Assembly: GCF_014145635.1 (NCBI RefSeq)
Contig: NZ_JACHTC010000013.1
Coordinates: 45,928-109,927, forward strand
Length of the DNA: 64,000 bases
Reading direction: 5' to 3'
DNA from: Myroides sp. WP-1
GTDB taxonomy: Bacteria; Bacteroidota; Bacteroidia; Flavobacteriales; Flavobacteriaceae
The translations under genes were made by a program, and so were the position numbers. The notes beneath the pieces were generated by a model, which saw only the letters and a program-made list of their open reading frames with translations, was not told where the DNA came from and made no database searches. Of the stretch, positions 10,601-18,759 are shown piece by piece; the first letter of the stretch is position 1, and every line of letters begins with the position of its first letter.

Positions 10601-10813
10601 GCGTTCAATGGGAATTGTGATTTGTAATTCAATTTCTTCTGCTGCTAATCCAGGTACTTGTGTAACCACCTGTGAGGTTGTATCTGCAATATCTGGATAG
10701 GCTTCTATAGAAAGTTGTTTCCACGAATAGTAACCGAAGATACACAGTAAGCCAAACAAAGCAGCAACGAGCCATCTTTTGTGTATAGCTGTATCTATTA
10801 TTGATTTTTTCAT
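7700..10813 (-). CDS. CzcA-type heavy-metal RND efflux pump
   Basis: This 1037-residue inner-membrane proton/metal antiporter has the RND layout of two sets of transmembrane helices around large periplasmic loops. In transmembrane helix 4 the motif DFGIIVDGAIVMME carries Asp397, Asp403 and Glu410, the proton-relay residues of CzcA-class pumps. CusA-type copper/silver pumps have a different, GxxVDxAxVMIEN-like motif, and the methionine at DLLYMPST of CusA is replaced here (SIWLQVTLP). This favours divalent cations such as Zn, Co, Cd or Ni over Cu or Ag, but the metal is not proven. It lies between the adaptor and channel genes of one operon. Confidence 0.92.
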   Translation of the reverse strand: MKKSIIDTAIHKRWLVAALFGLLCIFGYYSWKQLSIEAYPDIADTTSQVVTQVPGLAAEEIELQITIPIERALNGMPGMHVMRSNSTFGLSMITLVFEDGVDDYFARQRIQERLNAVELPYDAIPELDPLTSPIGEVYRYIIEGDGYSLRELTDIQNFIIIPKLNQVSGVAEVTNFGGITTQFQIELDPHKLEQYDLSLSDVTETIEENNVNSGGSVLTRGDLGYVVRGIGLVKDLEDLGKIVVKADNGIPIFLKDLGRLKYGNVERKGVLGYSDKERNYSDSIEGIVLLLKGENPSIVLEKIHQYVDELNSELLPEGVKIHTFLDRTDLVDTTLHTVSTTLIEGISLVIIVLIVFLGSWRGALLVAITIPVSLLFAFILMHFTDIPANLLSLGAIDFGIIVDGAIVMMESILKKREDSPNEELKEKSIAQRAKEVAKPVFFATIIIITAYLPLFAFERVEKKLFTPMAFTVGFALLGALLVALFLIPGLAYAVYKKPRKIYHNKWLEKLTGVYHNRIEKIMKKPKQVFLPILIVLAVTIGLTVKVGKDFLPPLDEGSIWLQVTLPPGISLEKSKEMSDTLRARTMKYEEVTYVMVQAGRNDDGTDPFTPSHFECSIGIKPYKEWPRGKTKNDLIEELAAEYESLPGFTVGFAQPMIDGVMDKISGAHSELVVKVYGEDFHETRRIANEVLGTLKTVDGAVDLAIDQEPPLPQLQIHANRDKIAQYGLNVSDVAELIEVAIGGKAISQIFIGNKVYDISARYTEESRNTPEKIANLMLTSSTGAKIPLSQVADVKTSTGESTITREMNRRHLTVKLNVRNRDLGSLLKEAQQKIEENITYDHNKFHIEWGGQFENQHRAYNRLAIIVPLTLCLMFVLLYGAFGQFRQAGLLMVVVPLALFGGMLALNVRGMSLNVSSAVGFIALFGVAIQNGVIMISHINDLRKKGHALIEAVLLGAEQRFRPVLMTATVAILGLFPASMATGIGSDVQRPLATVIVYGLLFATILTLFVLPALYYLVERKWGKDSDFVKVEETEEN

Positions 10814-10836
10814 TTTTTTGCTGTTTTAGTGGATTA

Positions 10837-11952
10837 CTACAATTGCGGTAAGTAAATACCGCCTTCGCTTACAATTTTATCGCCTTTTTCTAAACCCGAT
10901 AAAATCACCGTTTGATTACCCGAAACACCGCCAATCGTTACATTTTTTCTCGTGTATTCATTGGGAGCTACTTCGACAAATACAAAAGAGTCATCCTCTC
11001 CTTGTAAAACAGCTCTTGAAGGCACTAAAATTACTTTTTCCGGTTGATCAATAAATCGCACATTCACGTACATTCCCGGCTTTAGGATTCGTTTGTTGTT
11101 ATCTGCTTCAATTAAAACATCGATACTTCTCGTTTCTTCATCGACAATCTCATTGACATGATAAATCGTTCCCACGATAGGCTCGTCAGGATAAGCAGAT
11201 AATTCAATTTGCACTTTGTTCAATTTCGTTAAATGTTGAATGTCTTTTTCTTTGACTTTTCCCACAATCCAAATTTTGTTCAAAGCGGCGATCTTAATCA
11301 CTGGATCTGCATCATCGTTGATGTATTGTCCAAGTACGATGTTATTTTCCAATACTTCTCCTTCGATAGGAGATCGTACAATTAATGGCTGTCCTAAAAC
11401 CAAAGAAGAAGGTTGGACATTGTATATTTTGATAGCGGCTGTTGCATTGTCAAAAGCTGCCTTTGCAATTGAATTTTCTGTTTCGGCTTCTTCATACTCT
11501 TGACGAACACCAACCCCATTAGCCAATAAATCGGCTTGTCGTTTAAGGTTTAATGTGGTTTGTTTATACTCTTGTTTCGAGTCAAAATAGTCTTTTTGTG
11601 CCTCAAAATAATCGGGTGATGAAACTTCAAACAACGGTTGATTAACCCCTACTTTTTGTCCTAATTTGACAAATGATTTGATAATTCTCCCTGAAAAAGG
11701 AGAGGCAATTTCCGCATAATGGTTCGGTATTGCCTTAACTAAACCTGCAGTGACTAAATCAAAAGTGAAGTCTTCCTCCTCTACTTGTATGACTTTAATT
11801 CTGCTTTTTAGATTTGAATCTGCTGTTAAGGAAATGACTTTATTGTTCACCTGATACTGAGCAACATCAGTAGTTTGTTCCTTTTTATCCGAGCAAAAAC
11901 TCATTAAGATACTCAAGCCTAAAACTCCTGCTATTTGTACTTTTTTTGCCAT
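10837..11952 (-). CDS. RND efflux periplasmic adaptor (membrane-fusion protein)
   Basis: This 371-residue HlyD/CusB-like adaptor is the first gene of the efflux operon, 23 bases before the pump. After an N-terminal signal with a Cys at about position 20 (LMSFCSD, a non-standard lipobox with Phe at -1) come a lipoyl-like half-motif (ASPFSGRIIKSFVKLGQKVG), a helical hairpin (residues about 115-175), the second half-motif (VRSPIEGEVLENNIVLGQYI) and beta-barrel domains. No His- or Met-rich metal-binding tail is visible. The region upstream (11953-12159) has no clear TAnnTTTG box. Confidence 0.9.
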   Translation of the reverse strand: MAKKVQIAGVLGLSILMSFCSDKKEQTTDVAQYQVNNKVISLTADSNLKSRIKVIQVEEEDFTFDLVTAGLVKAIPNHYAEIASPFSGRIIKSFVKLGQKVGVNQPLFEVSSPDYFEAQKDYFDSKQEYKQTTLNLKRQADLLANGVGVRQEYEEAETENSIAKAAFDNATAAIKIYNVQPSSLVLGQPLIVRSPIEGEVLENNIVLGQYINDDADPVIKIAALNKIWIVGKVKEKDIQHLTKLNKVQIELSAYPDEPIVGTIYHVNEIVDEETRSIDVLIEADNNKRILKPGMYVNVRFIDQPEKVILVPSRAVLQGEDDSFVFVEVAPNEYTRKNVTIGGVSGNQTVILSGLEKGDKIVSEGGIYLPQL

Positions 11953-12130
11953 TATGTTTGTTTTAAATTTTTACTTTCTAATATTTTCTTAATTTACGAA
12001 TTTTTAATTCACAATTCTCAATATACGAATAAAAGATTACGTTTATTTAACAATAAAAAACAATTATTATTTATCCATAAGGAGTCAAATCACAGCGAAA
12101 ACGTCCTTTTTTCATTTTATCTAGTTTAGT

Positions 12131-12150
12131 GAAGAATTGTTGAATTCTTC
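12131..12150 (-). terminator. Hairpin after mgtE, possible terminator
   Basis: GAAGAATT and its complement form an 8-bp stem with a GTTG loop, 10 bases past the mgtE stop. The minus-strand T-run is poor, so termination is uncertain. Confidence 0.35.
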
Positions 12151-12159
12151 TTGTTTGTA

Positions 12160-13557
12160 TTAATGTAGATCGAAAATATAGGCGGCTAATCCAAAGTAAA
12201 TTAACAACCCGATACTATTGACGATCGTTCGAATTGCTGGACTGGCAACAACAGCAGGATCAGCACCCATTTTTTTGACAATCAGAGGTAAAGCTGCGCC
12301 GATTACGGTAGAGAAAACAACTTGTAAAAACAGAGCAAAAGCAATGACAACTCCGATAGTCCATAGGGAAAAATTTGCTGAAATATCCGTTTCCCAACTG
12401 AGAAAGGCTACTTTACCAAAGGCGAGCAATCCTAAACAAAGTGCTAATAATAAAGCGATTCTCGTTTCTTTCCACAATACGCTCGTCCACGATTTCACCG
12501 TAATTTGACCCAATGCCATTGCTCGAACGACAACTGTTGCTGACTGACTTCCTGCATTTCCGCCAGAATCGGCTACCATAGGCATATACAAAGCAAGGAT
12601 GACCATCTGCGCGAGTGCACCTTCAAAACTGTGAATGATCAAGCCCGAAATTAAGCCCACCACAGCTAAGGTTACCAACCAAAATACACGTTTCTTAAAG
12701 TGCTCTACAATTGGGGTTTGGGCATAATCTGCATCTTCACTACTTCCCATAATTCCCATAAACTTTTGCATGTCTTCTGTGTGCTCTGCCTGAATAATAT
12801 CTAAAGCATCATCGTGTGTTACAATACCAACTAATTGTTTTTTTCGATTTAGAATGGGCAGTGCAACTAGTTCATACTTGTCAATTTTCGCTGCTACTTC
12901 TTCGCTATCTTCATCTACATAACCAAAGACAAAATCACTATGGAGTTCCTCCTCTACTAGTTGATGTGGTTCGGCAATAATCAAATCTTTTAACGTGATA
13001 AACCCTAAAAGAGTTTGATCTTCATTTACTACGTAGACATAGTAGATTGTCTTTTTAGACGGTGCATCTTGTCGTACTTTGTGGATTGCTTCAAAACAGG
13101 TCATTGTTTTAGAAACAGTTGCAAAATCTGTGCTCATAATACCTCCAGCGGTATCTTCTGGATAAGAACTTAAGGCTAACACATTTTCTCTAACTTGTTT
13201 ATTTATAAAGGGCAATAAATCAATTTGCTCTTGTTGGGTTAAAATTTGAAACAAATCTGCTCGATCTTCTGAGGGCATTTGCTCAAATAAGCGAGAGAAT
13301 CGCTTCATGCTCAATTGTTGAAAAATGGATAATTGTTTCACCAAAGGAAAAGCGGCAAATATCTCAGCTTGATGTTCCAAAGGAAATTCACGTAAAATGA
13401 CCACTAAATCTTGTGTATTCATCAAAGACATTGCTTCACTTACATCGATAATCGGCATTTTCTTTAGTACAGGGAGCATTTTGATCATTTGATCTAACCC
13501 TTTAAAATCTTCGGCGATTTTACGAAAACTGCTGTGTTCATACTTCATTGTTCTCAT
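12160..13557 (-). CDS. mgtE: MgtE family magnesium transporter
   Basis: This 465-residue channel-type magnesium importer has the full MgtE layout: an N-terminal helical MgtE_N domain (about 25-130), two CBS domains that sense Mg2+ (about 140-260) and a C-terminal five-helix membrane domain (about 285-465). The membrane part carries PMVADSGGNAGSQSATV, the conserved selectivity-filter helix. It lies 19 bases downstream of an MgtC-like gene, forming a two-gene operon. A second Met at 13548 is an alternative start. CBS-gated closing by intracellular Mg2+ is known for the family. Confidence 0.92.
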   Translation of the reverse strand: MRTMKYEHSSFRKIAEDFKGLDQMIKMLPVLKKMPIIDVSEAMSLMNTQDLVVILREFPLEHQAEIFAAFPLVKQLSIFQQLSMKRFSRLFEQMPSEDRADLFQILTQQEQIDLLPFINKQVRENVLALSSYPEDTAGGIMSTDFATVSKTMTCFEAIHKVRQDAPSKKTIYYVYVVNEDQTLLGFITLKDLIIAEPHQLVEEELHSDFVFGYVDEDSEEVAAKIDKYELVALPILNRKKQLVGIVTHDDALDIIQAEHTEDMQKFMGIMGSSEDADYAQTPIVEHFKKRVFWLVTLAVVGLISGLIIHSFEGALAQMVILALYMPMVADSGGNAGSQSATVVVRAMALGQITVKSWTSVLWKETRIALLLALCLGLLAFGKVAFLSWETDISANFSLWTIGVVIAFALFLQVVFSTVIGAALPLIVKKMGADPAVVASPAIRTIVNSIGLLIYFGLAAYIFDLH

Positions 13558-13576
13558 GACTTGCTGTTTTTAAAGA

Positions 13577-14272
13577 TTAGTATGTAGTTAACTCCCATGC
13601 AACTTCAGATACGCCAAACTCTAAGGAAACTTTTTGTGCAATTTGTTCTAAAATATCATCTTTACGTCCGATACAGTATACCTCAAATTTGAGATAGGAA
13701 AAAGCGGGGTTGCCGTTATCAGAACTTTTCAAGGAGCGCATTTGCAGTTCTTTTTGCGCTTTTAGGTGTTTGAGTACCATGACTCTTATATCATTTTCCA
13801 CTTGCTCTTTACAGCCGACAATAATTTCATAATGTACTTCTGAAGAATCGCCTTCCGTTTCAAAAGACATTTTATTCATCAAATTGCCAATTGGACGTAG
13901 TAAAAGGTGAGCACAAACGATTAAAACCGTCATCACAACTGCTTCTTTCCATAATCCTACCCCACACATAGAGCCAACTGAAGCTGAACACCAAATTGTC
14001 GCTGCTGTATTCAAACCGCGGATACTGAATCCGTCTTTCATAATTACGCCTGCTCCTAAAAAACCTATTCCACTTACAACATAAGAAGCAACACGTCCTA
14101 CTGCAGTTCCTCCAATTTGATACGACATCAAAACAAATCCTGCTGCTCCAATACAAACCAATGTATTGGTTCTCAATCCTGCACTTTTTTGTCTTACCTG
14201 ACGTTCAGCACCAATCAATGCTCCTAATATAAAAGCAAGTAATAATCTTAAAATAAATACTGTAATTGCCAT
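13577..14272 (-). CDS. mgtC: MgtC/SapB family membrane protein
   Basis: This 231-residue protein begins with the MgtC membrane domain (residues 1-135, motifs LLLAFILGALIGAERQ, GAAGFVLMSYQIGG, GIGFLGAGVIMK and GLNTAATIW). A soluble C-terminal domain (about 145-231) resembles the ACT-like domain of MgtC proteins. The family is linked to growth at low Mg2+ and to inhibition of the F-type ATP synthase in some pathogens; that role is not shown here. It is co-directional with mgtE, and a TACTTTTG box about 120 bases upstream gives a fairly long leader in which I see no M-box. Confidence 0.9.
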   Translation of the reverse strand: MAITVFILRLLLAFILGALIGAERQVRQKSAGLRTNTLVCIGAAGFVLMSYQIGGTAVGRVASYVVSGIGFLGAGVIMKDGFSIRGLNTAATIWCSASVGSMCGVGLWKEAVVMTVLIVCAHLLLRPIGNLMNKMSFETEGDSSEVHYEIIVGCKEQVENDIRVMVLKHLKAQKELQMRSLKSSDNGNPAFSYLKFEVYCIGRKDDILEQIAQKVSLEFGVSEVAWELTTY

Positions 14273-14391
14273 AACTTCATTTTTTTACTCCTACTTCTTG
14301 TAAACAAATGTCGTTATCAACAATCAGCAGGATGATTAACATTCTTTCGTTAAAAAGGATTCTGTGTCCATCATCTATTTTTTTGATGTGA

Positions 14392-14399
14392 CAAAAGTA
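14392..14399 (-). promoter_or_regulatory. -7 box (TACTTTTG) for mgtC-mgtE
   Basis: Exact TAnnTTTG match on the minus strand, about 120 bases before the mgtC ATG, implying a leader of roughly 115 bases. No -33 TTG at standard spacing. Confidence 0.45.
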
Positions 14400-14462
14400 G
14401 ATGTTATGAGCGCTAGAGGCTATTAGAAAGCCTTTAGAAAAAAATTAGAATTCTATTAGAAC

Positions 14463-14496
14463 AAAAAAAGCGCTTACTTTTCGTAGGCGCTTTTTT
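14463..14496 (-). terminator. Intrinsic terminator of the two-component operon
   Basis: AAAAAAGCGC plus TAC pairs with GTA plus GCGCTTTTTT around a TTTTC loop, 4 bases past the histidine kinase stop. The stem is followed by T-rich sequence on either strand. Confidence 0.8.
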
Positions 14497-14500
14497 CTAT

Positions 14501-15859
14501 TTATAGTTGAATGGTAAATGTAGTTCCTTCACCTACTTTTGATACAACTTGCAATGTACCTTTGTGTAGATTGATGATTTTATTGGTCAGGGGTAATCCA
14601 ATGCCGTTTCCTTCCTTGTAGTTTTGATTTTGTCCTCTGTAGAAAGGGATAAAGATATGTTCCAAGTCTTCTTGTGCTATACCTATTCCTTTGTCAATTA
14701 CCTGAATTGTCAATCGATAATCGAGGTACAGTACTTGAATTGTACATGCATTTTGTTCCGAAAATTTACATGCATTTTCCAATAAGTTGACTAAAGCCAC
14801 TTCCAGTAAGTATGGATTTGCCTTAACGATCATCATTTCTTCACTGCTGACTGATTCATCTATGAGAAAATTAAATTTATAGGAGGCATTCATTCTTTGT
14901 AATTTCTGACAAGCATCAATAATCACCTCATCCACGCGAACAGACTTAAAGACAATTTCAGTTGGATCGTAACTCGCTTTAGCAAAATCCAATAAGCTAT
15001 TGGATAATCTCACAATTTTTTGAGAGTCACTCAGTGCATTCTGTAGGGTTTGTACATAGTACGCTTTATCCTGTTCTTTACTCAAAGCCAATTCTAATTC
15101 GGCGATAATCGCGGCTAAAGGTGTTCTTAGCTCATGGGAAATATTAGATACAAATTGCTTTTGAGAATCAAAGGAGTTTTCTAGGCGATTGAGCATTTCG
15201 TTGAAGGTATCACCTAAAGCGGCTAACTCATCTTTATTTTTTTTCGTACTAATGCGTAAATCTAAATTCGTTGCGGTTATTTTATTCACCTCATCATTCA
15301 TTTTGGTGATGGGTAGAAGTACTTTATCTGCAAAAAACAGACCGACAAAATAAATAACTAACAAAGAAATAACAACTAAGACAACGATCGTAACAAAGAG
15401 ATTTTGCAATTTGGTGTATCCATATTCATCATATGCTGTAGCCGTAATAATATAGTTGCGATCTCCAAACGAATACTTCATCCCAATCACTTGCCAATCT
15501 TCTTGGGTATAATGCAGGCTTCCACTTTGAATAATGGAATGAATCATTTCTTTTGTTTCTTTTACGCGATCGATTTCTACGGCATCATGATACAATAAAT
15601 TAAAGTCATAGTCATAAACAGCGACTTCAACTTCATTGATAATTTCACTATTATTGAGGTAAATCTTGTGCAGTGTTGTAGGTTTCACTTGCGCTTCTAA
15701 AAACAACTTCGCCTTAGTGATTGCTTCTTTTTCGAGTTCTTCATAAAACTCTATTTCTCTACTCTTGGAGGAAGACCAATAAATAACGCTGGCAAACACC
15801 AATAAAATAGAGGCTACCAGCAAAGTAAACAATAAGCTAAGTCTTGTTTTAATTCTCAT
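14501..15859 (-). CDS. Sensor histidine kinase, CusS/PhoR-like
   Basis: This 452-residue membrane kinase has transmembrane helix 1 (about 5-30), a periplasmic sensor region (about 30-150), transmembrane helix 2 (about 155-180), a HAMP linker, HisKA with the phosphorylated His in FVSNISHELRTPLAA, and a HATPase domain (NLLENACKFS, DKGIGI and GNGIGLPL boxes). Its start overlaps the response regulator stop by 11 bases, so the pair is translationally linked. Such pairs often control metal efflux, and the RND operon is only about 2.5 kb away, but no direct link is visible. Confidence 0.92.
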   Translation of the reverse strand: MRIKTRLSLLFTLLVASILLVFASVIYWSSSKSREIEFYEELEKEAITKAKLFLEAQVKPTTLHKIYLNNSEIINEVEVAVYDYDFNLLYHDAVEIDRVKETKEMIHSIIQSGSLHYTQEDWQVIGMKYSFGDRNYIITATAYDEYGYTKLQNLFVTIVVLVVISLLVIYFVGLFFADKVLLPITKMNDEVNKITATNLDLRISTKKNKDELAALGDTFNEMLNRLENSFDSQKQFVSNISHELRTPLAAIIAELELALSKEQDKAYYVQTLQNALSDSQKIVRLSNSLLDFAKASYDPTEIVFKSVRVDEVIIDACQKLQRMNASYKFNFLIDESVSSEEMMIVKANPYLLEVALVNLLENACKFSEQNACTIQVLYLDYRLTIQVIDKGIGIAQEDLEHIFIPFYRGQNQNYKEGNGIGLPLTNKIINLHKGTLQVVSKVGEGTTFTIQL

Positions 15860-16550
15860 TGCTCTTTAGTATAAAACCCATACCAGACTTGGTGTGGATC
15901 AATTTATTCGCAACATCAAGTTCTATTTTTTTTCTCAAGTAATTGATATAAACATCAATAAAATTTGTTCCAGTGTCAAAATGGGTGTCCCAAACCTTCT
16001 CAGAGATTTCTGCACGAGATAAAACGCGTTCAGGATTCTCCATCATAAATTGCATTAAATTAAACTCTTTGGGAGTTAAGTGAATTTCTTGTTCTGCTCG
16101 TTTGAATTTTTTCTGATTCAAGTCGATTTCTAAGTCTGCATATTTAAGAATATGATTATTTATTTCTGTTGCATTTTCAAAGCGCTTAAGCAGGGCTCGA
16201 ATGCGAACATAGAGTTCTCTTAATTCAAAGGGTTTAACCAGATAATCATCTGCTCCTGCATCAAATCCCTCTACTTTATCATCCGTTGTACCCAATGCCG
16301 TGAGCATGATAATGGGCGTATTCGGTAAGATTATTTTGAGTTCTTTACACAGATCTATACCGTTAATCTTGGGCAGGATGACATCTGTAATGATTAATTG
16401 GTATTTTTTCTGTAGTGCGAGTTTTTTTCCCATGTAACCATCATAGACAACATCCACAGCAAAGTTTTGTTCTTGCAAGCTACGTTGAAGCAATTCAGCA
16501 ACGCGAACATCGTCTTCTATTACTAATATTTGGCTCAAAAGATTCTCCAT
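15849..16550 (-). CDS. OmpR/PhoB-type response regulator
   Basis: The 233-residue protein has a receiver domain (residues 8-120) with the acidic pair in VIEDD, the phospho-acceptor Asp in LIITDVILP and the conserved Lys in DDYLVKPFE. A winged-helix DNA-binding domain follows (about 135-230; LTPKEFNLMQFMMENPERVLSR region). It partners the histidine kinase immediately downstream. An intrinsic terminator at 16585-16617 separates it from ssb, so it needs its own promoter; none was identified. Confidence 0.93.
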   Translation of the reverse strand: MENLLSQILVIEDDVRVAELLQRSLQEQNFAVDVVYDGYMGKKLALQKKYQLIITDVILPKINGIDLCKELKIILPNTPIIMLTALGTTDDKVEGFDAGADDYLVKPFELRELYVRIRALLKRFENATEINNHILKYADLEIDLNQKKFKRAEQEIHLTPKEFNLMQFMMENPERVLSRAEISEKVWDTHFDTGTNFIDVYINYLRKKIELDVANKLIHTKSGMGFILKSNEN

Positions 16551-16584
16551 TTAAATTAATCTTGAGCAAGATAAGTCTTTTTAG

Positions 16585-16617
16585 AAAAAAAGAGGTTGTT
16601 TCTGTTGTAAAACAACC
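16585..16617 (-). terminator. Intrinsic terminator of ssb
   Basis: GGTTGTTT pairs with AAACAACC around an 8-base loop and is followed on the minus strand by TCTTTTTTT. It lies between the ssb stop (16649) and the response regulator start. Confidence 0.7.
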
Positions 16618-16648
16618 CCAAATTCCCTTTTTGAGACGCGATACATCT

Positions 16649-16972
16649 TTAGAAAAGCAATTCTGAAACAACGATTTCTGTAATATATCTCTTCTTATTA
16701 TCCTTGTCTTCGTAGGAGCGATTGACCAGTTTACCTTCGATGGCAACTTCTTTACCCTTAATCACGTATTTTTCGGCTACATCAGCTAATTTTCCCCATA
16801 CTACCACATTGTGCCATTGGACATTCTCAATCTTATCTCCTTTGTCGTTGTAATAAAATTCATTAATAGCAATAGAGAAAGTCGCCCTTTTTTTTTCCGT
16901 ACCAAAAACGATAATTTCCGCATCTTGACCTGCTCGTCCAATTAATTGAACGCGATTTCGCAATGAACTCAT
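16649..16972 (-). CDS. ssb: Short single-stranded DNA-binding protein
   Basis: This 107-residue OB-fold protein matches the Ssb core (VQLIGRAGQDAEI, ATFSIAINEFYYN, WHNVVVWGKLADVAEKYVIKG). It ends directly after the fold at VVSELLF and lacks the glycine-rich linker and acidic C-terminal tail by which replicative SSB recruits partners. Short paralogues of this kind are common in Flavobacteria beside a full-length Ssb encoded elsewhere. It may act in repair or competence; this is inference. It diverges from the acetyltransferase-nitrilase gene. Confidence 0.88.
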   Translation of the reverse strand: MSSLRNRVQLIGRAGQDAEIIVFGTEKKRATFSIAINEFYYNDKGDKIENVQWHNVVVWGKLADVAEKYVIKGKEVAIEGKLVNRSYEDKDNKKRYITEIVVSELLF

Positions 16973-17113
16973 AATAGATTTGTATTAAAAAATTAGAAAT
17001 AAACTATTAATTTTTTTAGCAAAAAACGCACCAAATACAGGAAACAATTCCCACTTAGTCCCCAAAATATTTACTTATTACAAGTATTATTTGTAATTTG
17101 CAATAAAAAATTC

Positions 17114-18640
17114 ATGGATACTACAATTAACAAGATTGAACTTCGCAATCTTCAACTAGATGACTATTTGGAGCTTAAAAATTCAATGCTTGAGTCTTAT
17201 ACGGGAATGGAAGATCCGTATTGGAATAAGAGTGAAATTGAGAACCTATTGAGTATTTTCCCCGAAGGACAATTGGTTGTTTTGGTGGATGATATTGTTG
17301 TTGGCTCTGCCCTTTCGATCATCATTGATGAGAAAAAGGCAATGTCTACGCACAATTATGACCAGATTACAGGCTATTCTTCGTTTAGCACACACAACCC
17401 AAAAGGCAATGTTTTGTACGGGATTGACGTATTTATCCATCCTAAATATAGAGGCTTGCGCTTGGGTCGTCGTTTATACGATGCTCGTAAAGAGTTATGT
17501 GAGCAACTCAACCTAAAATCTATTGTATTTGCAGGACGAATACCCAAATACGCAAAATATGCAAATGAACTAACTCCTAAGCAATACTTAGAAAAAGTAA
17601 GAGCTAAAGAAATTAATGACCCGGTGATGTCATTCCAAATGTCGAATGATTTTCACATGGTTCGCTTGATGCGCAACTACTTAGATGGAGATAAAGAATC
17701 GAAAGATTATGCGGTTTTATTGGAGTGGAACAACATTTACTACGAAAAAGAAGTACAGTTAATCAACACCAAGAAAAGCGTCGTTCGTTTAGGATTAATC
17801 CAATGGCAAATGCGTCCATTTAACGATTTAGAGGAATTCTTTGATCAGGCGGAATTTTTCATCAATGCCGTTTCGGATTATGAAAGTGACTTTGCCATGT
17901 TCCCTGAATTGTTTACTGCTCCTTTAATGGCGGCGTATAATCACCTATCGGAAGCCGATTCTATTCGTGAACTTGCACGTTATACTACGCCAATTCGCAA
18001 GCGTTTTCAGGAGTTTGCTATTTCCTATAACATCAACATCATTTCTGGTAGTATGCCTTATATGATTGACGGGACATTATACAACGTAGGCTTCCTTTGC
18101 AAGCGCGACGGAACGTATGAGATGTATTCTAAAATTCACATTACTCCAAACGAAGTACACTATTGGGGAATGCAAGGAGGATCAGCTATTCAGACTTTTG
18201 ATACCGACTGCGGAAAAATTGGAATTATCGTTTGTTACGATGTAGAATTCCCTGAACTTCCGCGTTTATTAGCAGAGGAAGGCATGGAAATTCTCTTTGT
18301 ACCATTTTTAACCGATACTCAAAATGGATATACACGTGTACGCAATTGTGCCGCTGCTCGTGCTATTGAAAACGAATGTTATGTTGCCATTGCAGGATGT
18401 GTTGGAAACTTACCAAAAGTAAATAACATGGATATTCAATTTGCTCAAGCTGCTGTATTTACTCCTTCTGACTTTGCCTTTCCTACCAATGGGGTAAAAG
18501 CAGAGGCAACACCTAATACAGAAATGACTTTGATTGTCGATGTAAACCTTGATTTGCTTAAAGAACTTCACGAGCACGGTAGCGTTCGAATTATGAAAGA
18601 TAGACGTTTGGATCTCTACGATTTACAAAAAAAGAAATAA
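17114..18640 (+). CDS. GNAT acetyltransferase fused to carbon-nitrogen hydrolase
   Basis: This 508-residue cytosolic protein has a GNAT domain (about 5-220) with the acetyl-CoA loop region FIHPKYRGLRLGRRLY, then a nitrilase-superfamily amidohydrolase (about 225-500). The catalytic triad is visible as Glu265 (MFPELF), Lys340 (YSKIHITPNE) and Cys374 (IVCYDVEFPE), so the hydrolase looks active. The fusion is common in Bacteroidota but its substrate is not established; coupled acyl transfer and amide hydrolysis is an inference. It is a single gene with its own terminator. Confidence 0.9.
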   Translation: MDTTINKIELRNLQLDDYLELKNSMLESYTGMEDPYWNKSEIENLLSIFPEGQLVVLVDDIVVGSALSIIIDEKKAMSTHNYDQITGYSSFSTHNPKGNVLYGIDVFIHPKYRGLRLGRRLYDARKELCEQLNLKSIVFAGRIPKYAKYANELTPKQYLEKVRAKEINDPVMSFQMSNDFHMVRLMRNYLDGDKESKDYAVLLEWNNIYYEKEVQLINTKKSVVRLGLIQWQMRPFNDLEEFFDQAEFFINAVSDYESDFAMFPELFTAPLMAAYNHLSEADSIRELARYTTPIRKRFQEFAISYNINIISGSMPYMIDGTLYNVGFLCKRDGTYEMYSKIHITPNEVHYWGMQGGSAIQTFDTDCGKIGIIVCYDVEFPELPRLLAEEGMEILFVPFLTDTQNGYTRVRNCAAARAIENECYVAIAGCVGNLPKVNNMDIQFAQAAVFTPSDFAFPTNGVKAEATPNTEMTLIVDVNLDLLKELHEHGSVRIMKDRRLDLYDLQKKK

Positions 18641-18652
18641 GTTAAATACAAT

Positions 18653-18682
18653 AAAAAGCCTGAAGATTATTCAGGCTTTTTA
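18653..18682 (+). terminator. Intrinsic terminator after the GNAT-nitrilase gene
   Basis: AAAAAGCCTGAA and TTCAGGCTTTTT pair around a five-base loop, 12 bases past the stop codon. Confidence 0.85.
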
Positions 18683-18684
18683 TT

Positions 18685-18709
18685 TGCTAATTTGCGTCAA
18701 AAATTAGCA
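18685..18709. promoter_or_regulatory. Inverted repeat upstream of the ada-alkB operon, possible operator
   Basis: TGCTAATTT and AAATTAGCA are perfect 9-bp arms separated by 7 bases, 51 bases before the ATG at 18760. A near-consensus -7 box, GATCTTTG, lies at 18742-18749. The position suits a regulator binding site; the encoded AraC-like domain is one candidate. No T-run follows, so it is not terminator-like. Confidence 0.4.
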
Positions 18710-18759
18710 TGTTTCGGATTTTATAAATGCAGAAATAACGTGATCTTTGTTACTCGTTG

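Noticed and set aside
14273..14391. M-box magnesium riboswitch in the mgtC leader
   Set aside because: I could not find the conserved helices of an M-box by eye; only short weak hairpins are present.
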